Assembly (NCBI GenBank): GCA_965229935.1
Contig: CBDDKB010000002.1
Span: 1,302,001-1,366,000, forward strand
Reading direction: 5' to 3'
DNA: 64,000 bases
DNA from: SPJN01 sp965229935
Lineage (GTDB): Bacteria; Pseudomonadota; Alphaproteobacteria; SPJN01
Shown here: positions 34,931 through 44,342 of the stretch, one piece after another
Numbering within the stretch: the stretch's first letter is position 1
How the letters are laid out: every line of letters begins with the position of its first letter
The notes under the pieces: model-generated
Told to the model about the DNA's origin: nothing
Seen by the model: only the letters and a program-made list of their open reading frames with translations
Database searches by the model: none
Made by a program: the position numbers and the translations under genes

Positions 34931-36007
34931 TTAGGCAGATACCGGCAGAAACACGCGGAACACGGTTTGACCCGGCTCACTCTCACATTCGATTACGCCG
35001 CCATGATCCCCGACAATTTTCGCCACCATGGCAAGCCCAAGACCCTGGCCCTTTGGCTTGGTCGTCACAAATGGATCAAACAGATTGGGCCGCAATTCAT
35101 CTGGCACACCGGGTCCGTTGTCCGTAATACAAACCTCAAGCGGTAGCGACAGGCTTTCTTGACTTCCGGGCACTTTAATCTTCACCCCATGGCGGTATGA
35201 GGTGCTGAGCGTGACTTGCCCGTTCTTCTCGGGCACTGCCTCGCACGCATTTTTGATCAGGTTCAACATCACTTGGATCAACTGATCGCGCTCTCCCATC
35301 ACAGGCGGCAATGACGGATCATAGTTCTCAACAAAATTGACCTTGCTGCCAAAGCCTGCCTCTGACAGGCGTCGCACATGGTTGAGCACTTCGTGAATAT
35401 TCACCGGCTCACGCTCAATCGGTCTTTCGTTGGAAAAGACTTCCATCCGGTCCACAAGCTTGACGATACGGTCCGCTTCATCCGTGATCAGGCGCGTCAG
35501 CTCGCGACTTTCAGGCGGGCTATCAAGCTCAAGCAGTTGGGCGGCGCCGCGAATACCGGACAACGGGTTCTTAATTTCATGGGCAAGCATGGCAGCCATC
35601 GCCGTTACAGAGCGGGCCGCGCCCCTATGGGTCAATTGACGGTCCATCGCCGTTGCGATTGACCGTTCTTGCAGCATGACCAGCACTTGCCGTTCAGGCG
35701 CGCCTTCCTCTGACTGCGTTAGGCGAGAGGCCTGCACATCAACCAATGCATGGCCAGTGCGCGGCGTGCCAAGTTGCACGCCATATTCGCTGATAGAACC
35801 GCCGCGTTGTTGCACCTGTTCGACCAAGGCAAGCAAGGGGGTGCCAAAAGGTACGAATTCAGAAAAGGGTGCATTGATCAGCTTGGCCTGACTGGCGCCG
35901 AAAAACAATTCAGACGCGCCATTGGCATAGACGATCTGTCCTTCATCACCGATCACCAAAATCGGGTGGGATAGATTATCCAGAATATCATGCTCAAGCT
36001 TTGTCAT
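34931..36007 (-). CDS. ntrB: Nitrogen regulation sensor kinase NtrB
   Basis: A 358-residue soluble histidine kinase/phosphatase. An N-terminal PAS domain (residues 1-110) is followed by the phospho-acceptor His in MLAHEIKNPLSGIRGAAQLLE and the ATPase motifs NLIKNACEAVPE, ITDNGPGVPD and GQGLGLAMVAK. It receives nitrogen status from PII proteins and controls NtrC. The ATG overlaps the dusB stop as ATGA. Confidence 0.96.
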   Translation of the reverse strand: MTKLEHDILDNLSHPILVIGDEGQIVYANGASELFFGASQAKLINAPFSEFVPFGTPLLALVEQVQQRGGSISEYGVQLGTPRTGHALVDVQASRLTQSEEGAPERQVLVMLQERSIATAMDRQLTHRGAARSVTAMAAMLAHEIKNPLSGIRGAAQLLELDSPPESRELTRLITDEADRIVKLVDRMEVFSNERPIEREPVNIHEVLNHVRRLSEAGFGSKVNFVENYDPSLPPVMGERDQLIQVMLNLIKNACEAVPEKNGQVTLSTSYRHGVKIKVPGSQESLSLPLEVCITDNGPGVPDELRPNLFDPFVTTKPKGQGLGLAMVAKIVGDHGGVIECESEPGQTVFRVFLPVSA

Positions 36008-37068
36008 GCGGCAACCGCCTTTTTGTCATCTGCCAAAGCGTGATAAAAACGGCGCAAGCCATCTTTAACGTCCTGCGCGTCCAACATGCGCACCATGCTT
36101 GCGCGCGCTTGCTCGCCACCAGGCAGGCGTTCAAGCGTCCACCCCAGATGTTTACGGAACAGCTTAACCCCCATTTCGGGGCCCGCATCTTCAACCAACC
36201 AATCTAGATGGGTTATCGCCGTTTCACATTGGTCAAACAGGTTAGGATCTGCGGGCACCTTTTGCCCTGTCAGCGCCGCCATCACTTGCGCCGGGAACCA
36301 AGGGCGGCCTTGCGCGCCCCGCCCGATCATCACGCCATCCGCACCTGAAAGATCAAGCGCGCGCTGCGCATCTGCGATCTCGCAAATGTCGCCATTCACA
36401 ATCACAGGCAGATCAACTTCTTCCACCACATTGCGGACAAAGCGCCAATCCGCCTGCCCCGTATAGAATTGGCAACGCGTCCGGCCATGAACAGTAACTA
36501 AAGATACGCCAGCCTGCTCTGCTCGGCGCGCCAGTTCAGGCGCATTGCGGCAATCATCATCCCATCCTGTGCGCATCTTTAACGTCACGGGGATCGACAC
36601 GGCATTGACCGTCGATTCGATCAGGCGGTTCGCATTGTCAAGGTCACGCATCAGGGCAGACCCAGCCGCCCCCTTCACTACCTTTTTCGCAGGGCACCCC
36701 ATATTAATGTCGATAATGTCAGCGCCCATATCTTCGTTCAGCTTGGCAGCTTCGGCCAACAGGTCGCCATCACATCCCGCGAGTTGAACGATGTGAGGGT
36801 GTTCATCTTTATCAGGGCGCGCGCGCAACAGACTGTCACGTGTTTGGGTGATCATTGTCCGGCTGGCGATCATCTCACTAACCACATAGCCGACGCCGAA
36901 ACCACGCACCAAGCGGCGGAACGATCTATCCGTAATGCCCGACATCGGCGCAAGTGCAACCGGCACGTCAATAGACACAGCATGCGCGCCAGAACCGACT
37001 TGCACAGGGCTAAGCCGCGCGCTATCACTCTGTGCGCTGTTTGTCTGATTTGTTTGGCTGCCAGTCAC
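36004..37068 (-). CDS. dusB: tRNA-dihydrouridine synthase DusB
   Basis: A 354-residue FMN enzyme (NifR3) that reduces uridine in the tRNA D-loop. Features are the FMN barrel start VALAPMSGITDRSFRRLV, DINMGCPAKKVVKGAAGSALM with the catalytic Cys, VTLKMRTGWDD, and GVMIGRGAQGRPWF. It begins with GTG at 37068 and heads the ntr operon, as in other alphaproteobacteria where it is called nifR3. It is divergent from ispDF with 161 bases between. Confidence 0.95.
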   Translation of the reverse strand: MTGSQTNQTNSAQSDSARLSPVQVGSGAHAVSIDVPVALAPMSGITDRSFRRLVRGFGVGYVVSEMIASRTMITQTRDSLLRARPDKDEHPHIVQLAGCDGDLLAEAAKLNEDMGADIIDINMGCPAKKVVKGAAGSALMRDLDNANRLIESTVNAVSIPVTLKMRTGWDDDCRNAPELARRAEQAGVSLVTVHGRTRCQFYTGQADWRFVRNVVEEVDLPVIVNGDICEIADAQRALDLSGADGVMIGRGAQGRPWFPAQVMAALTGQKVPADPNLFDQCETAITHLDWLVEDAGPEMGVKLFRKHLGWTLERLPGGEQARASMVRMLDAQDVKDGLRRFYHALADDKKAVAA

Positions 37069-37229
37069 GAATTACAATCTCGCCAATTTGCTTAATATCT
37101 GTGCAAAGATGCTGTTGCTGAATATTTAGGCAGGATACGCAGCAAGTTCTTGCAAATCAAGCATGTAAAGCCCAGTCTAGGGCGGATTTATTGCCGCGCC
37201 ACCAAGCCTTATTGAGCGATTCTGACCCT

Positions 37230-38399
37230 ATGCCAACCACGCCATCCATCGCCTTTATCATTGTTGCAGCCGGACGAGGCAGGCGTTTCGGCGGGCCCAT
37301 CCCTAAACAATATGCACCATTATTGGGTCAGCCGGTTCTGCGCAGGACGCTGGAATATTTGATTGCCCTGCCCCAAATTTCGACAATACAGACCGTTATT
37401 CACCCCGATGACGAGGCTGATTTTTGGGCTTCCGCCCCGAATAGCGACTTAATCGCCGCCCCGGTCCATGGCGGCAAGGAACGTCAGGACAGCGTGCGCG
37501 CGGGGCTGGAGGCTTTGGCGACAAGCGGCAACAGACCGGACATTGTCATGATCCATGATGCTGCCCGCCCCTTCCTGTCACCACGCGTTTATCACGATTT
37601 GATTGCCGCCCTGGCGGATCATGACGGCGCTGTCGCCGCCCTGCCCGTGGTCGATTCATTGCGCAAAGCAGACGGGACCTTGGTCGGCGCGTCTGTTGAG
37701 CGCGACAATCTTTGGCGCGTGCAAACACCGCAAGCTTTCACGTTTGACAAAATTCTGGCTGCACACAAGGCGCAGGCAGGCAAGGCACTGACCGACGATA
37801 CCGCAATTGCACAAGAAGCAGGGCTTGACGTTGCCATCGTGACGGGGGAAGAAACCTTATTCAAAATCACTGGTGCAGATGATTTGACCCGCGCTGAAAC
37901 CCATATGCTGAACACGCTACCCGACATCAGAACAGGTCAGGGCTATGACGTTCACCAATTTGAAGCAGGCGACAAGGTAATCCTGTGCGGTATCGACATC
38001 CCCCATACGCAAAAACTTAAAGGCCATTCAGACGCTGATGTCGGCCTGCATGCGCTGACCGATGCGATCTTGGGCGCGCTTGGCGCCGGTGATATTGGCG
38101 ATCACTTCCCGCCCAGCGATCCGCAATGGAAGGGCGCGGCGTCAGACCAATTCCTACGGCATGCAGCAGAACTTGTTGCATCAAGGGGTGGCGTCATCGC
38201 CAATTTAGACCTGACCCTGATTTGCGAGGCCCCAAAAATCGGCCCCCATCGCGATGCGATGCAGCAGAAAATTGGGCAGATCATCAATCTTGACCCCTCG
38301 CGCGTCAGCGTCAAAGCAACCACCACCGAAAAGCTAGGCTTCACAGGCCGGGGCGAAGGCATTGCTGCAATGGCAACGGCAACGATCCGCCTTCCCTAA
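37230..38399 (+). CDS. ispDF: Bifunctional isoprenoid enzyme IspD/IspF
   Basis: A 389-residue fusion of two MEP-pathway enzymes. The first part is IspD (MEP cytidylyltransferase): IIVAAGRGRRFGGPIPKQYAP and HDAARPFLSP. The second, from about residue 232 (TGQGYDVHQFEAGDKVILCGIDIPHTQKLKGHSDADV), is IspF (MEcPP synthase). They act at the third and fifth steps. The ATG at 37230 is chosen over an upstream TTG. pgpA follows after 15 bases. Confidence 0.96.
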   Translation: MPTTPSIAFIIVAAGRGRRFGGPIPKQYAPLLGQPVLRRTLEYLIALPQISTIQTVIHPDDEADFWASAPNSDLIAAPVHGGKERQDSVRAGLEALATSGNRPDIVMIHDAARPFLSPRVYHDLIAALADHDGAVAALPVVDSLRKADGTLVGASVERDNLWRVQTPQAFTFDKILAAHKAQAGKALTDDTAIAQEAGLDVAIVTGEETLFKITGADDLTRAETHMLNTLPDIRTGQGYDVHQFEAGDKVILCGIDIPHTQKLKGHSDADVGLHALTDAILGALGAGDIGDHFPPSDPQWKGAASDQFLRHAAELVASRGGVIANLDLTLICEAPKIGPHRDAMQQKIGQIINLDPSRVSVKATTTEKLGFTGRGEGIAAMATATIRLP

Positions 38400-38414
38400 C
38401 TAGGAAACCCACCC

Positions 38415-38948
38415 ATGGGCATTATCGACAAAATCACAAAGCTTTTGTTTCATATTGAAACACCGCCAGCCAGCCTTGGTCTGTTTCACCCGATAACCAT
38501 GGGCGCAACCTTCTTTGGCTCAGGCCTGATCACAAAAATGGCAGGCACGGTCGGATCAGCAGCGGCGCTGCCACCTGCATTCTTGATTGCCTATTTCATC
38601 GACCCGCTGGCCCTGATCCCAGCAGGGATCATCGCGTTTCTAGTTGGCATGGCAACGGCTGGGAAATATGCCGACGCTGCCGAGCTGAAAGACCCTAACC
38701 CCGTTGTAATTGACGAGGTTGCAGGCCAATTCATCACGCTCGCGCTAATCCCTGCCAACCCGGTTCTTTATATCGTCGGGTTTTTTCTGTTTCGCCTGCT
38801 CGATATTGTAAAGCCCGGACCTGCTGGGTGGGCTGACAAAAACCTTGATGGTGCCTTGGGCATAATGGTCGATGACGTTATTTCCGGTGTCATGGGTATG
38901 ATCATTCTTTGGGTAGGCTATTGGGGGTATCTCACCTATGTCGGATAG
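38415..38948 (+). CDS. pgpA: Phosphatidylglycerophosphatase A
   Basis: A 177-residue membrane phosphatase that makes phosphatidylglycerol from PGP. Typical segments are GSAAALPPAFLIAYFIDPLALI, GKYADAAELKDPNPVVIDEVAGQFI (with the acidic metal site) and DIVKPGPAGWADKNLDGALGIMVDDVISG. It overlaps the following cinA-like gene by 11 bases. Confidence 0.94.
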   Translation: MGIIDKITKLLFHIETPPASLGLFHPITMGATFFGSGLITKMAGTVGSAAALPPAFLIAYFIDPLALIPAGIIAFLVGMATAGKYADAAELKDPNPVVIDEVAGQFITLALIPANPVLYIVGFFLFRLLDIVKPGPAGWADKNLDGALGIMVDDVISGVMGMIILWVGYWGYLTYVG

Positions 38949-39453
38949 GCCCTTCCCTAATGACATCATTGAAAGCGCCAGCACCGTTTTAGAGCGGGCA
39001 CGCTTGCGCGGGGCGATGATCGCCACTGCGGAAAGCTGCACGGGTGGGCTGATCATCGGTAGCCTGACTGAAATTGCCGGAAGCTCAGACGTTGTAGATC
39101 GCGGCTTCATCACCTATTCAAACGAAGCAAAGATAGCAATGCTGGGCATTACCGAACAGGCGCTACGGGATCATGGCGCCGTGTCGGAACAGGTGGCGCG
39201 CGCCATGGCCTTGGGCGCACTAGTCCAATCCAATGCTAACCTTGCCGTCAGTTGCACCGGCGTTGCAGGGCCTGGTGGCGGCACAGCGCAAAAACCCGTC
39301 GGCCTTGTTCACATGGCAATTGCAATTAAGTCAGACGACACAGGCCCGACAAGCTTTCATCATGAAGCGCGCTTTGGTGAGCAGAGCCGCGCTGCAATCC
39401 GCCTTGCGACCATCAGACAAGCGCACAAAATGCTGTTAAAGGCATTAGGTTAA
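38938..39453 (+). CDS. cinA: CinA-family nicotinamide-nucleotide amidohydrolase
   Basis: A 171-residue protein with only the C-terminal PncC domain of CinA: IATAESCTGGLIIGSLTEIAGSS (residues about 28-50) with the catalytic Ser and SCTGVAGPGGGTAQKPVGLVH. It probably recycles NMN to nicotinate mononucleotide. The N-terminal MoaB-like domain of long CinA is absent, normal for this short form. It ends at a convergent junction whose intergenic spacer is a 25-base repeat. Confidence 0.9.
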   Translation: MSDRPFPNDIIESASTVLERARLRGAMIATAESCTGGLIIGSLTEIAGSSDVVDRGFITYSNEAKIAMLGITEQALRDHGAVSEQVARAMALGALVQSNANLAVSCTGVAGPGGGTAQKPVGLVHMAIAIKSDDTGPTSFHHEARFGEQSRAAIRLATIRQAHKMLLKALG

Positions 39454-39477
39454 ACTAGCCGATTGAGGCTCGCGCAA
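39453..39477. repeat. 25-base repeat, copy A
   Basis: The 25 bases beginning AACTAGCCGATTGAGG at the cinA stop are identical to 47806-47830. They contain a small AGCC/GGCT dyad. Copy A fills the whole spacer between cinA and the glutathione transferase gene. Confidence 0.9.
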
Positions 39478-40110
39478 TTATGCCAGCGCGGAAGGCCGCG
39501 CCTGCATGGCCTGATGCCATCGCGCCAAGTTCGCAAGATCAGGGTCATACGGCACGCCAACGAAAGCGCCGAAATCAACCGTGGCAAGCAAGACAGCATC
39601 TGCGACGGTATAGCTGTCACCCGCAACAAATTCGGTTTGGCTTAGCGCGTCATCAAACAGGCGGTAGCCAACCGTTGCCCCCTTACGACCAAGCGTGGCA
39701 GCAAAGTCATTATGCATGCCCAAGCCTTTAGTCAGCTCATGCCCATGCACCCAAACCTGACCGATTGTATACATCAGTTTCAGTTCAATCCGGCGCAGCC
39801 ACATATCAATTTGCGCTTGCTCAAGCGGCGAGGTACCGAACAAAGGCGGGTCTGGATAAAGCCCCTCGACATAGCGGCAAATCGCAATCGATTCTGAAAT
39901 ACAGGTCCCGTCCGGCAGCTCCAAAACAGGAATTTGGCCTGTCGGGTTCTTAGCAATAAAACTATCAGCCTTTTGTTCCTGCGCGATAATGTTGACTTCA
40001 CGCGTTTTGACACTCAATCCCTTTTCGGCGAGATAGATGCGGACACGGCGTGGGTTTGGCGCTGTGTGAAAGTCATGCAGCACGCCATCTATTTTTATTG
40101 TCTCTGTCAT
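39478..40110 (-). CDS. Glutathione S-transferase family protein
   Basis: A 210-residue cytosolic GST-fold protein. The thioredoxin-like N-domain contains the cis-proline and glutathione motif FIAKNPTGQIPVLELPDGTCISESIAICRYVEGLYP (about 48-83), and an all-helical C-domain follows with DSYTVADAVLLATVDF. The ATG at 40110 follows a GGGGGCAGAG ribosome site; the longer upstream frame is unlikely. Specific reaction and substrate are not evident. It follows coq10. Confidence 0.88.
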   Translation of the reverse strand: MTETIKIDGVLHDFHTAPNPRRVRIYLAEKGLSVKTREVNIIAQEQKADSFIAKNPTGQIPVLELPDGTCISESIAICRYVEGLYPDPPLFGTSPLEQAQIDMWLRRIELKLMYTIGQVWVHGHELTKGLGMHNDFAATLGRKGATVGYRLFDDALSQTEFVAGDSYTVADAVLLATVDFGAFVGVPYDPDLANLARWHQAMQARPSALA

Positions 40111-40132
40111 CTCTGCCCCCTCAATACAGCGA

Positions 40133-40642
40133 TTATAATGTTTGATCCAATTCCTGGCCATCTGATGGCAATGCAGGATGATCCATCCCGGGCAGCGGCG
40201 TACAAACATCTCGCGCGCGGCGACCAAACGCTTCCATCATGCGTAAGACGGCCTTGCCGAACACGGGGGCAATGGCCTGCCGATAAATCGCACGGGTAAA
40301 CTCAAAATCAATATTGAACGTCACTTGCGTTTGCCCGTCTGGCTGGCTGTCAAAGCGCCATTCATTCGTCAAATATTCAAACGGCCCATCAAGATATTCA
40401 ACCTTGATCCACCCTTTATCGGGATCAAGCGTGACGCGGCTAGAAAACTGATCGCGAAACATTTGGTAGGCTACAAGCATATCAGCATATAGAACCTGAC
40501 TACCCTTAACCTTCAGCTTGCGCTTAACGCGCAGCCCCGCGCACCACGGCAAAAATTCGGGATAACGCGAAATATCCGCCACCATGTCGAAAATATCATC
40601 GCGCGTGTAAGGCACGATCTGAATGTCGTGATGTTTAGGCAT
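40133..40642 (-). CDS. Coenzyme Q-binding START-domain protein (COQ10/RatA family)
   Basis: A 169-residue SRPBCC/START-fold protein. It has the family N-terminus VPYTRDDIFDMVADISRYPEFLPWCAGLRV and the C-terminal helix VFGKAVLRMMEAFGRRA. Homologues include mitochondrial COQ10, which binds ubiquinone for respiration, and RatA of E. coli. In alphaproteobacteria the gene sits next to lipA, as here (14 bases after it), favouring the COQ10 role. Confidence 0.88.
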   Translation of the reverse strand: MPKHHDIQIVPYTRDDIFDMVADISRYPEFLPWCAGLRVKRKLKVKGSQVLYADMLVAYQMFRDQFSSRVTLDPDKGWIKVEYLDGPFEYLTNEWRFDSQPDGQTQVTFNIDFEFTRAIYRQAIAPVFGKAVLRMMEAFGRRARDVCTPLPGMDHPALPSDGQELDQTL

Positions 40643-40656
40643 GACTCAAAATAGGC

Positions 40657-41607
40657 TTATTCTGCAGCGTCGAGTTTCTTTTGGCGGTTGGCGCGCAGCC
40701 GTTCAAAGTCCTCTCCCGCATGGTGGGAGGACCGTGTCAGCGGGCTTGATGACACCATCAAAAACCCTTTGCTATAGGCCATCTGCTCATAGCTTTTGAA
40801 CTCGTCAGGATGGACGAAACGGTCAATGGCATGATGTTTTACGCTGGGCTGCAAATATTGGCCGATGGTGATGAAATCAACTTCAGCAACGCGCAAGTCA
40901 TCCATCACCTGCAAGACTTCTTCCCGCCGCTCACCCAGTCCAACCATAATGCCTGACTTTGTAAACATTGCGGGGTCGAGTTCCTTGACCTGTTGCAACA
41001 GGCGCAAGGAATGGAAATAGCGCGCGCCGGGGCGAACGCCGTAATAAAGCCCAGGGACGGTTTCGAGGTTGTGGTTAAACACATCGGGCCGGGCGGCGAC
41101 GACGATCTCAAGCGCGCCGGGTTTGCGCAAAAAATCTGGCGTCAGCACTTCAATCGTTGTGCCGGGATTGGCGTCGCGAATGGCGATGATGGTTTCAGCA
41201 AAATGCTGTGCGCCGCCATCATCCAGATCATCCCGGTCAACAGATGTAATCACCACATGTTCAAGGCCAAGTTTCTGTACTGCTTGGGCGACATTGGTCG
41301 GCTCAAACGGATCAAGCGCATTGGGCTTTCCGGTTTTGACATCGCAGAAAGTACAGGCGCGTGTGCAAGTATCGCCCATGATCATCATGGTCGCGTGCTT
41401 TTTCGCCCAGCATTCACCGATATTGGGGCAGCCAGCCTCTTCGCACACTGTGTGGAGGTTATGGTCCTTCACAATTTTGCGTGTTGCGGCGAACTGTTTG
41501 GACACAGGTGCCTTAACCCTAATCCATTCTGGCTTGCGCTGGATCGGGGCGTCAGGCCTGTTTACCTTTTCAGGGTGGCGCGGCTTTTGTGTCTGTTGGT
41601 CTGTCAT
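40657..41607 (-). CDS. lipA: Lipoyl synthase LipA
   Basis: A 316-residue radical-SAM enzyme that inserts two sulfurs into octanoylated lipoyl domains. Both clusters are visible: the auxiliary CEEAGCPNIGEC (C-x4-C-x5-C) and the radical-SAM CTRACTFC (C-x3-C-x2-C). The C-terminal SSPLTRSSHHAGEDFE serine motif is complete. ATG at 41607 is chosen over a GTG 36 bases upstream. It directly follows lpd, so the enzyme that modifies the PDH lipoyl domains is transcribed with the complex. Confidence 0.96.
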   Translation of the reverse strand: MTDQQTQKPRHPEKVNRPDAPIQRKPEWIRVKAPVSKQFAATRKIVKDHNLHTVCEEAGCPNIGECWAKKHATMMIMGDTCTRACTFCDVKTGKPNALDPFEPTNVAQAVQKLGLEHVVITSVDRDDLDDGGAQHFAETIIAIRDANPGTTIEVLTPDFLRKPGALEIVVAARPDVFNHNLETVPGLYYGVRPGARYFHSLRLLQQVKELDPAMFTKSGIMVGLGERREEVLQVMDDLRVAEVDFITIGQYLQPSVKHHAIDRFVHPDEFKSYEQMAYSKGFLMVSSSPLTRSSHHAGEDFERLRANRQKKLDAAE

Positions 41608-41654
41608 GGCGTCAAGATAAGGCGCACCGGGTGCGATTTCCACCTAAGAAATGG

Positions 41655-43064
41655 CTAGAAATGGAGAGTGCGTCCAAAGGCGTCGAGTACGCTTTCATGC
41701 ATCATTTCAGACAAGGTAGGATGCGGGAATATCGTGTTCATCAACTCTTCTTCCGTGGTTTCCAGTGTACGCGCCAAGGCAAATCCTTGAATCATTTCAG
41801 TGACTTCCGCCCCGATCATATGGGCGCCCAATAAAGCGCCTGTCTTGTCATCAAACACGGTTTTGATAAAGCCTTTGTCTTCGCCCAGGGCAATCGCCTT
41901 ACCATTCCCTTCAAATGGGAAGCGGCCAACCTTGACCTTATGGCCCGCGGCTTTCGCGGCAGCCTCTGTCAGGCCAACGCTGGCAACCTGCGGATGGCAG
42001 TAAGTGCAGCCGGGAATATTCCCCGTGTCTAGCGGGTGGACATGCTTTTGCCCCGCAAGCGTTTCAACGGCGATGACGCCTTCGTGGCTTGCCTTATGCG
42101 CAAGCCAAGGCGGGCCTGCCAAATCGCCGATGGCGGCAATGCCCTTAATGTTGGTTTGGCCGAACTGATCAACAACCGCATGGCCGCGATCAAGCTTCAC
42201 CCCCACCTCTTCAAGGCCCAGTCCTTCGCTATTGGCGACAATGCCAACCGACAGGATGACACGATCAAAGACCTGTTCAGACTCCGCGCCCTTTTTGTCC
42301 TTCAGCGTCGCAGTTACCGTGTCACCGGCAGTGGTTAGGCTCGTCACCTCGGTTTGTGTATGAAGCGCCATGCCCTGTTTCTTAAAGGCTTTAAAGGCAA
42401 ATTTTGAAACCTCCTCATCCTCCTGCGGCAAGATGTTGGGCAGCACTTCGACCACCGTCACGTCACTGCCAAGGGCGTTGAAGAAGCTCGCAAACTCAAT
42501 CCCGATGGCGCCGGAGCCGATAACCAGCAAGCGTTTCGGCACACAGTCAGGTTGCAACGCATGCTTATAGGTCCAGATCAATTTACCGTCCGCTTTCAGG
42601 TGCGGTAGCTCCCGCGCCCTAGCGCCGGTTGCCAAAACAATGCGGCCCGCCTTGATGGTTTCGGTGCTGCCATCCTTCAAGGAAACGCTGATTGTGTCCT
42701 TGGCGGTCAGCTTCCCCTCCCCGTCAATGACGGTGATCTTGTTCTTTTTCATCAAATGACCAATCCCGCCCGTCAGCCGGGCTGAGACTTTGCGGGACCG
42801 CGCCACGATTTTGTCGAGGTCAAAGCTGATATTGTCAGCGCTGAGGCCAAATTCATCAGCACGTTCCATCAGGTCCAATACTTCGGCAGAACGCAGCAGC
42901 GCCTTGGTTGGGATACAGCCCCAATTAAGGCAGATGCCGCCCAGATGCTCACGCTCAATCACAGCGGTTTTAAGACCGAGTTGGGCTGACCTGATCGCAG
43001 CCACATAGCCGCCGGGTCCGCCGCCAATCACGACTAAATCGAAGTTTTTTGTGCCCTTTTGCAT
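41655..43064 (-). CDS. lpdA: Dihydrolipoamide dehydrogenase (E3)
   Basis: A 469-residue FAD enzyme that reoxidises dihydrolipoyl groups with NAD. FAD motif VVIGGGPGGYVAAIRS (11-26), redox disulfide GGICLNWGCIPTKAL (Cys45, Cys50), the NAD motif LLVIGSGAIGIEFASFF and the C-terminal HPTLSEMMHES with the catalytic His are all present. It is the last structural gene of the pdh operon before lipA. Confidence 0.97.
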   Translation of the reverse strand: MQKGTKNFDLVVIGGGPGGYVAAIRSAQLGLKTAVIEREHLGGICLNWGCIPTKALLRSAEVLDLMERADEFGLSADNISFDLDKIVARSRKVSARLTGGIGHLMKKNKITVIDGEGKLTAKDTISVSLKDGSTETIKAGRIVLATGARARELPHLKADGKLIWTYKHALQPDCVPKRLLVIGSGAIGIEFASFFNALGSDVTVVEVLPNILPQEDEEVSKFAFKAFKKQGMALHTQTEVTSLTTAGDTVTATLKDKKGAESEQVFDRVILSVGIVANSEGLGLEEVGVKLDRGHAVVDQFGQTNIKGIAAIGDLAGPPWLAHKASHEGVIAVETLAGQKHVHPLDTGNIPGCTYCHPQVASVGLTEAAAKAAGHKVKVGRFPFEGNGKAIALGEDKGFIKTVFDDKTGALLGAHMIGAEVTEMIQGFALARTLETTEEELMNTIFPHPTLSEMMHESVLDAFGRTLHF

Positions 43065-43075
43065 GGCTTTTACTC

Positions 43076-44326
43076 CTATCCCAACATCAGCATCGGATCT
43101 TCGAGATGCATTTTGATGCTTTTGAGGAGCTTTGCCCCCAAATCGCCATTGATCGTTCTGTGGTCACAAGACAGGGTCATCGACATCATTGTCGCCACCC
43201 CGAGCTCGCCATTTTCAAGCACGACGGGCCGCTTTTCACCCGCACCGACAGCAAGGATTGCACCTTGCGGCGGATTGATAACGGCGGAGAATTCCTTGAC
43301 CCCGAACATGCCGAGATTAGAGATTGAGAAGCTGCCCCCCTGATATTCTTCTGGGGCCAGTTTCTTGTCCCGTGCGCGCCCTGCAAGGTCCTGCATCGCC
43401 TCTGATATGGCGACCAACCCTTTGTTTTCACATGATTTTACAACGGGCGTGACGAGCCCGCCATCCAGTGCAACGGCAACCGAAATGTCCGCGGTTTTGT
43501 GCAACAAGCGTCCATCCTTGCCGCCCTCATGGGCGAAGGTGACATTGGCTTCAGGCTCTGCCATCAGGGCATGGGCACATGCCTTAATGATAAAATCATT
43601 GACCGAAACCTTGCTACCGCGCGTTTCATTCAACCGCTTTCGTGCAGCCAGCAAAGTGTCGATATTTGCCTCTACCGTCAGGTAAAAGTGCGGCACCTCG
43701 CTTTTTGAGTCATGCATTCGTTTGGCTACGGTTTTCCTCATAGAATCGAAAGGAATGAATTCAGATTCACTTCTTGAGGAGGCCTCGAGAGTGTTCGCTG
43801 CTCCTGCAGTGGCCCGTCCGACGCCCGACCCAATCGCCGCTTCTACATCCTTTTTGACGATCCGGCCCTTGGGTCCGGTGCCTGTCAGGGCAGCAAGATC
43901 AATCCCCTCCTGCCCGGCAATCCGGCGCGCCAAGGGGCTTGCGAATATCCGATGTCCCTTGAGCGCTGTTGATGCTGCCGGTGCTGTAGGTGCAGGTGCC
44001 GCTACCTCGGCAGGTTTATCGGAAGGTGCTGCCGCACCTTTTCCACCCCCCGGATCAAACCCCTCCAGTGCGCTGTCGTCTTCGCCTTCTTCAAGCAGGA
44101 TCGCGATGGGCGTGTTCACCGCAACATTTTCAGTGTCGGCAGGGATCAGAATTTTGGCGATTGTACCCTCGTCCACCGCCTCGACTTCCATCGTCGCCTT
44201 ATCAGTTTCGATTTCAGCAATGACGTCACCAGCCTCAATCGTGCCGCCTTCCTTGACGAGCCAGGAGGCAAGCGTCCCCTCTTCCATCGTGGGGCTTAGG
44301 GCCGGCATTAAAATGGCAATAGGCAT
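43076..44326 (-). CDS. pdhC: Pyruvate dehydrogenase E2 (dihydrolipoamide acetyltransferase)
   Basis: A 416-residue E2 core. It has one N-terminal lipoyl domain with the modified Lys43 (EIETDKATMEVE), a Gly/Ala/Pro-rich linker, an E3/E1-binding domain (FASPLARRIAGQEGIDLAALTGTGPKGRIVKKDV), and an acetyltransferase catalytic domain ending in the active DHRTINGDLGAKLL. The ATG at 44326 has GGGAGG nine bases upstream and is preferred to a longer frame. Its lipoyl domain is 55/60 identical to that fused to PdhB. Confidence 0.97.
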   Translation of the reverse strand: MPIAILMPALSPTMEEGTLASWLVKEGGTIEAGDVIAEIETDKATMEVEAVDEGTIAKILIPADTENVAVNTPIAILLEEGEDDSALEGFDPGGGKGAAAPSDKPAEVAAPAPTAPAASTALKGHRIFASPLARRIAGQEGIDLAALTGTGPKGRIVKKDVEAAIGSGVGRATAGAANTLEASSRSESEFIPFDSMRKTVAKRMHDSKSEVPHFYLTVEANIDTLLAARKRLNETRGSKVSVNDFIIKACAHALMAEPEANVTFAHEGGKDGRLLHKTADISVAVALDGGLVTPVVKSCENKGLVAISEAMQDLAGRARDKKLAPEEYQGGSFSISNLGMFGVKEFSAVINPPQGAILAVGAGEKRPVVLENGELGVATMMSMTLSCDHRTINGDLGAKLLKSIKMHLEDPMLMLG

Positions 44327-44342
44327 TTTCGGTCCCTCCCCC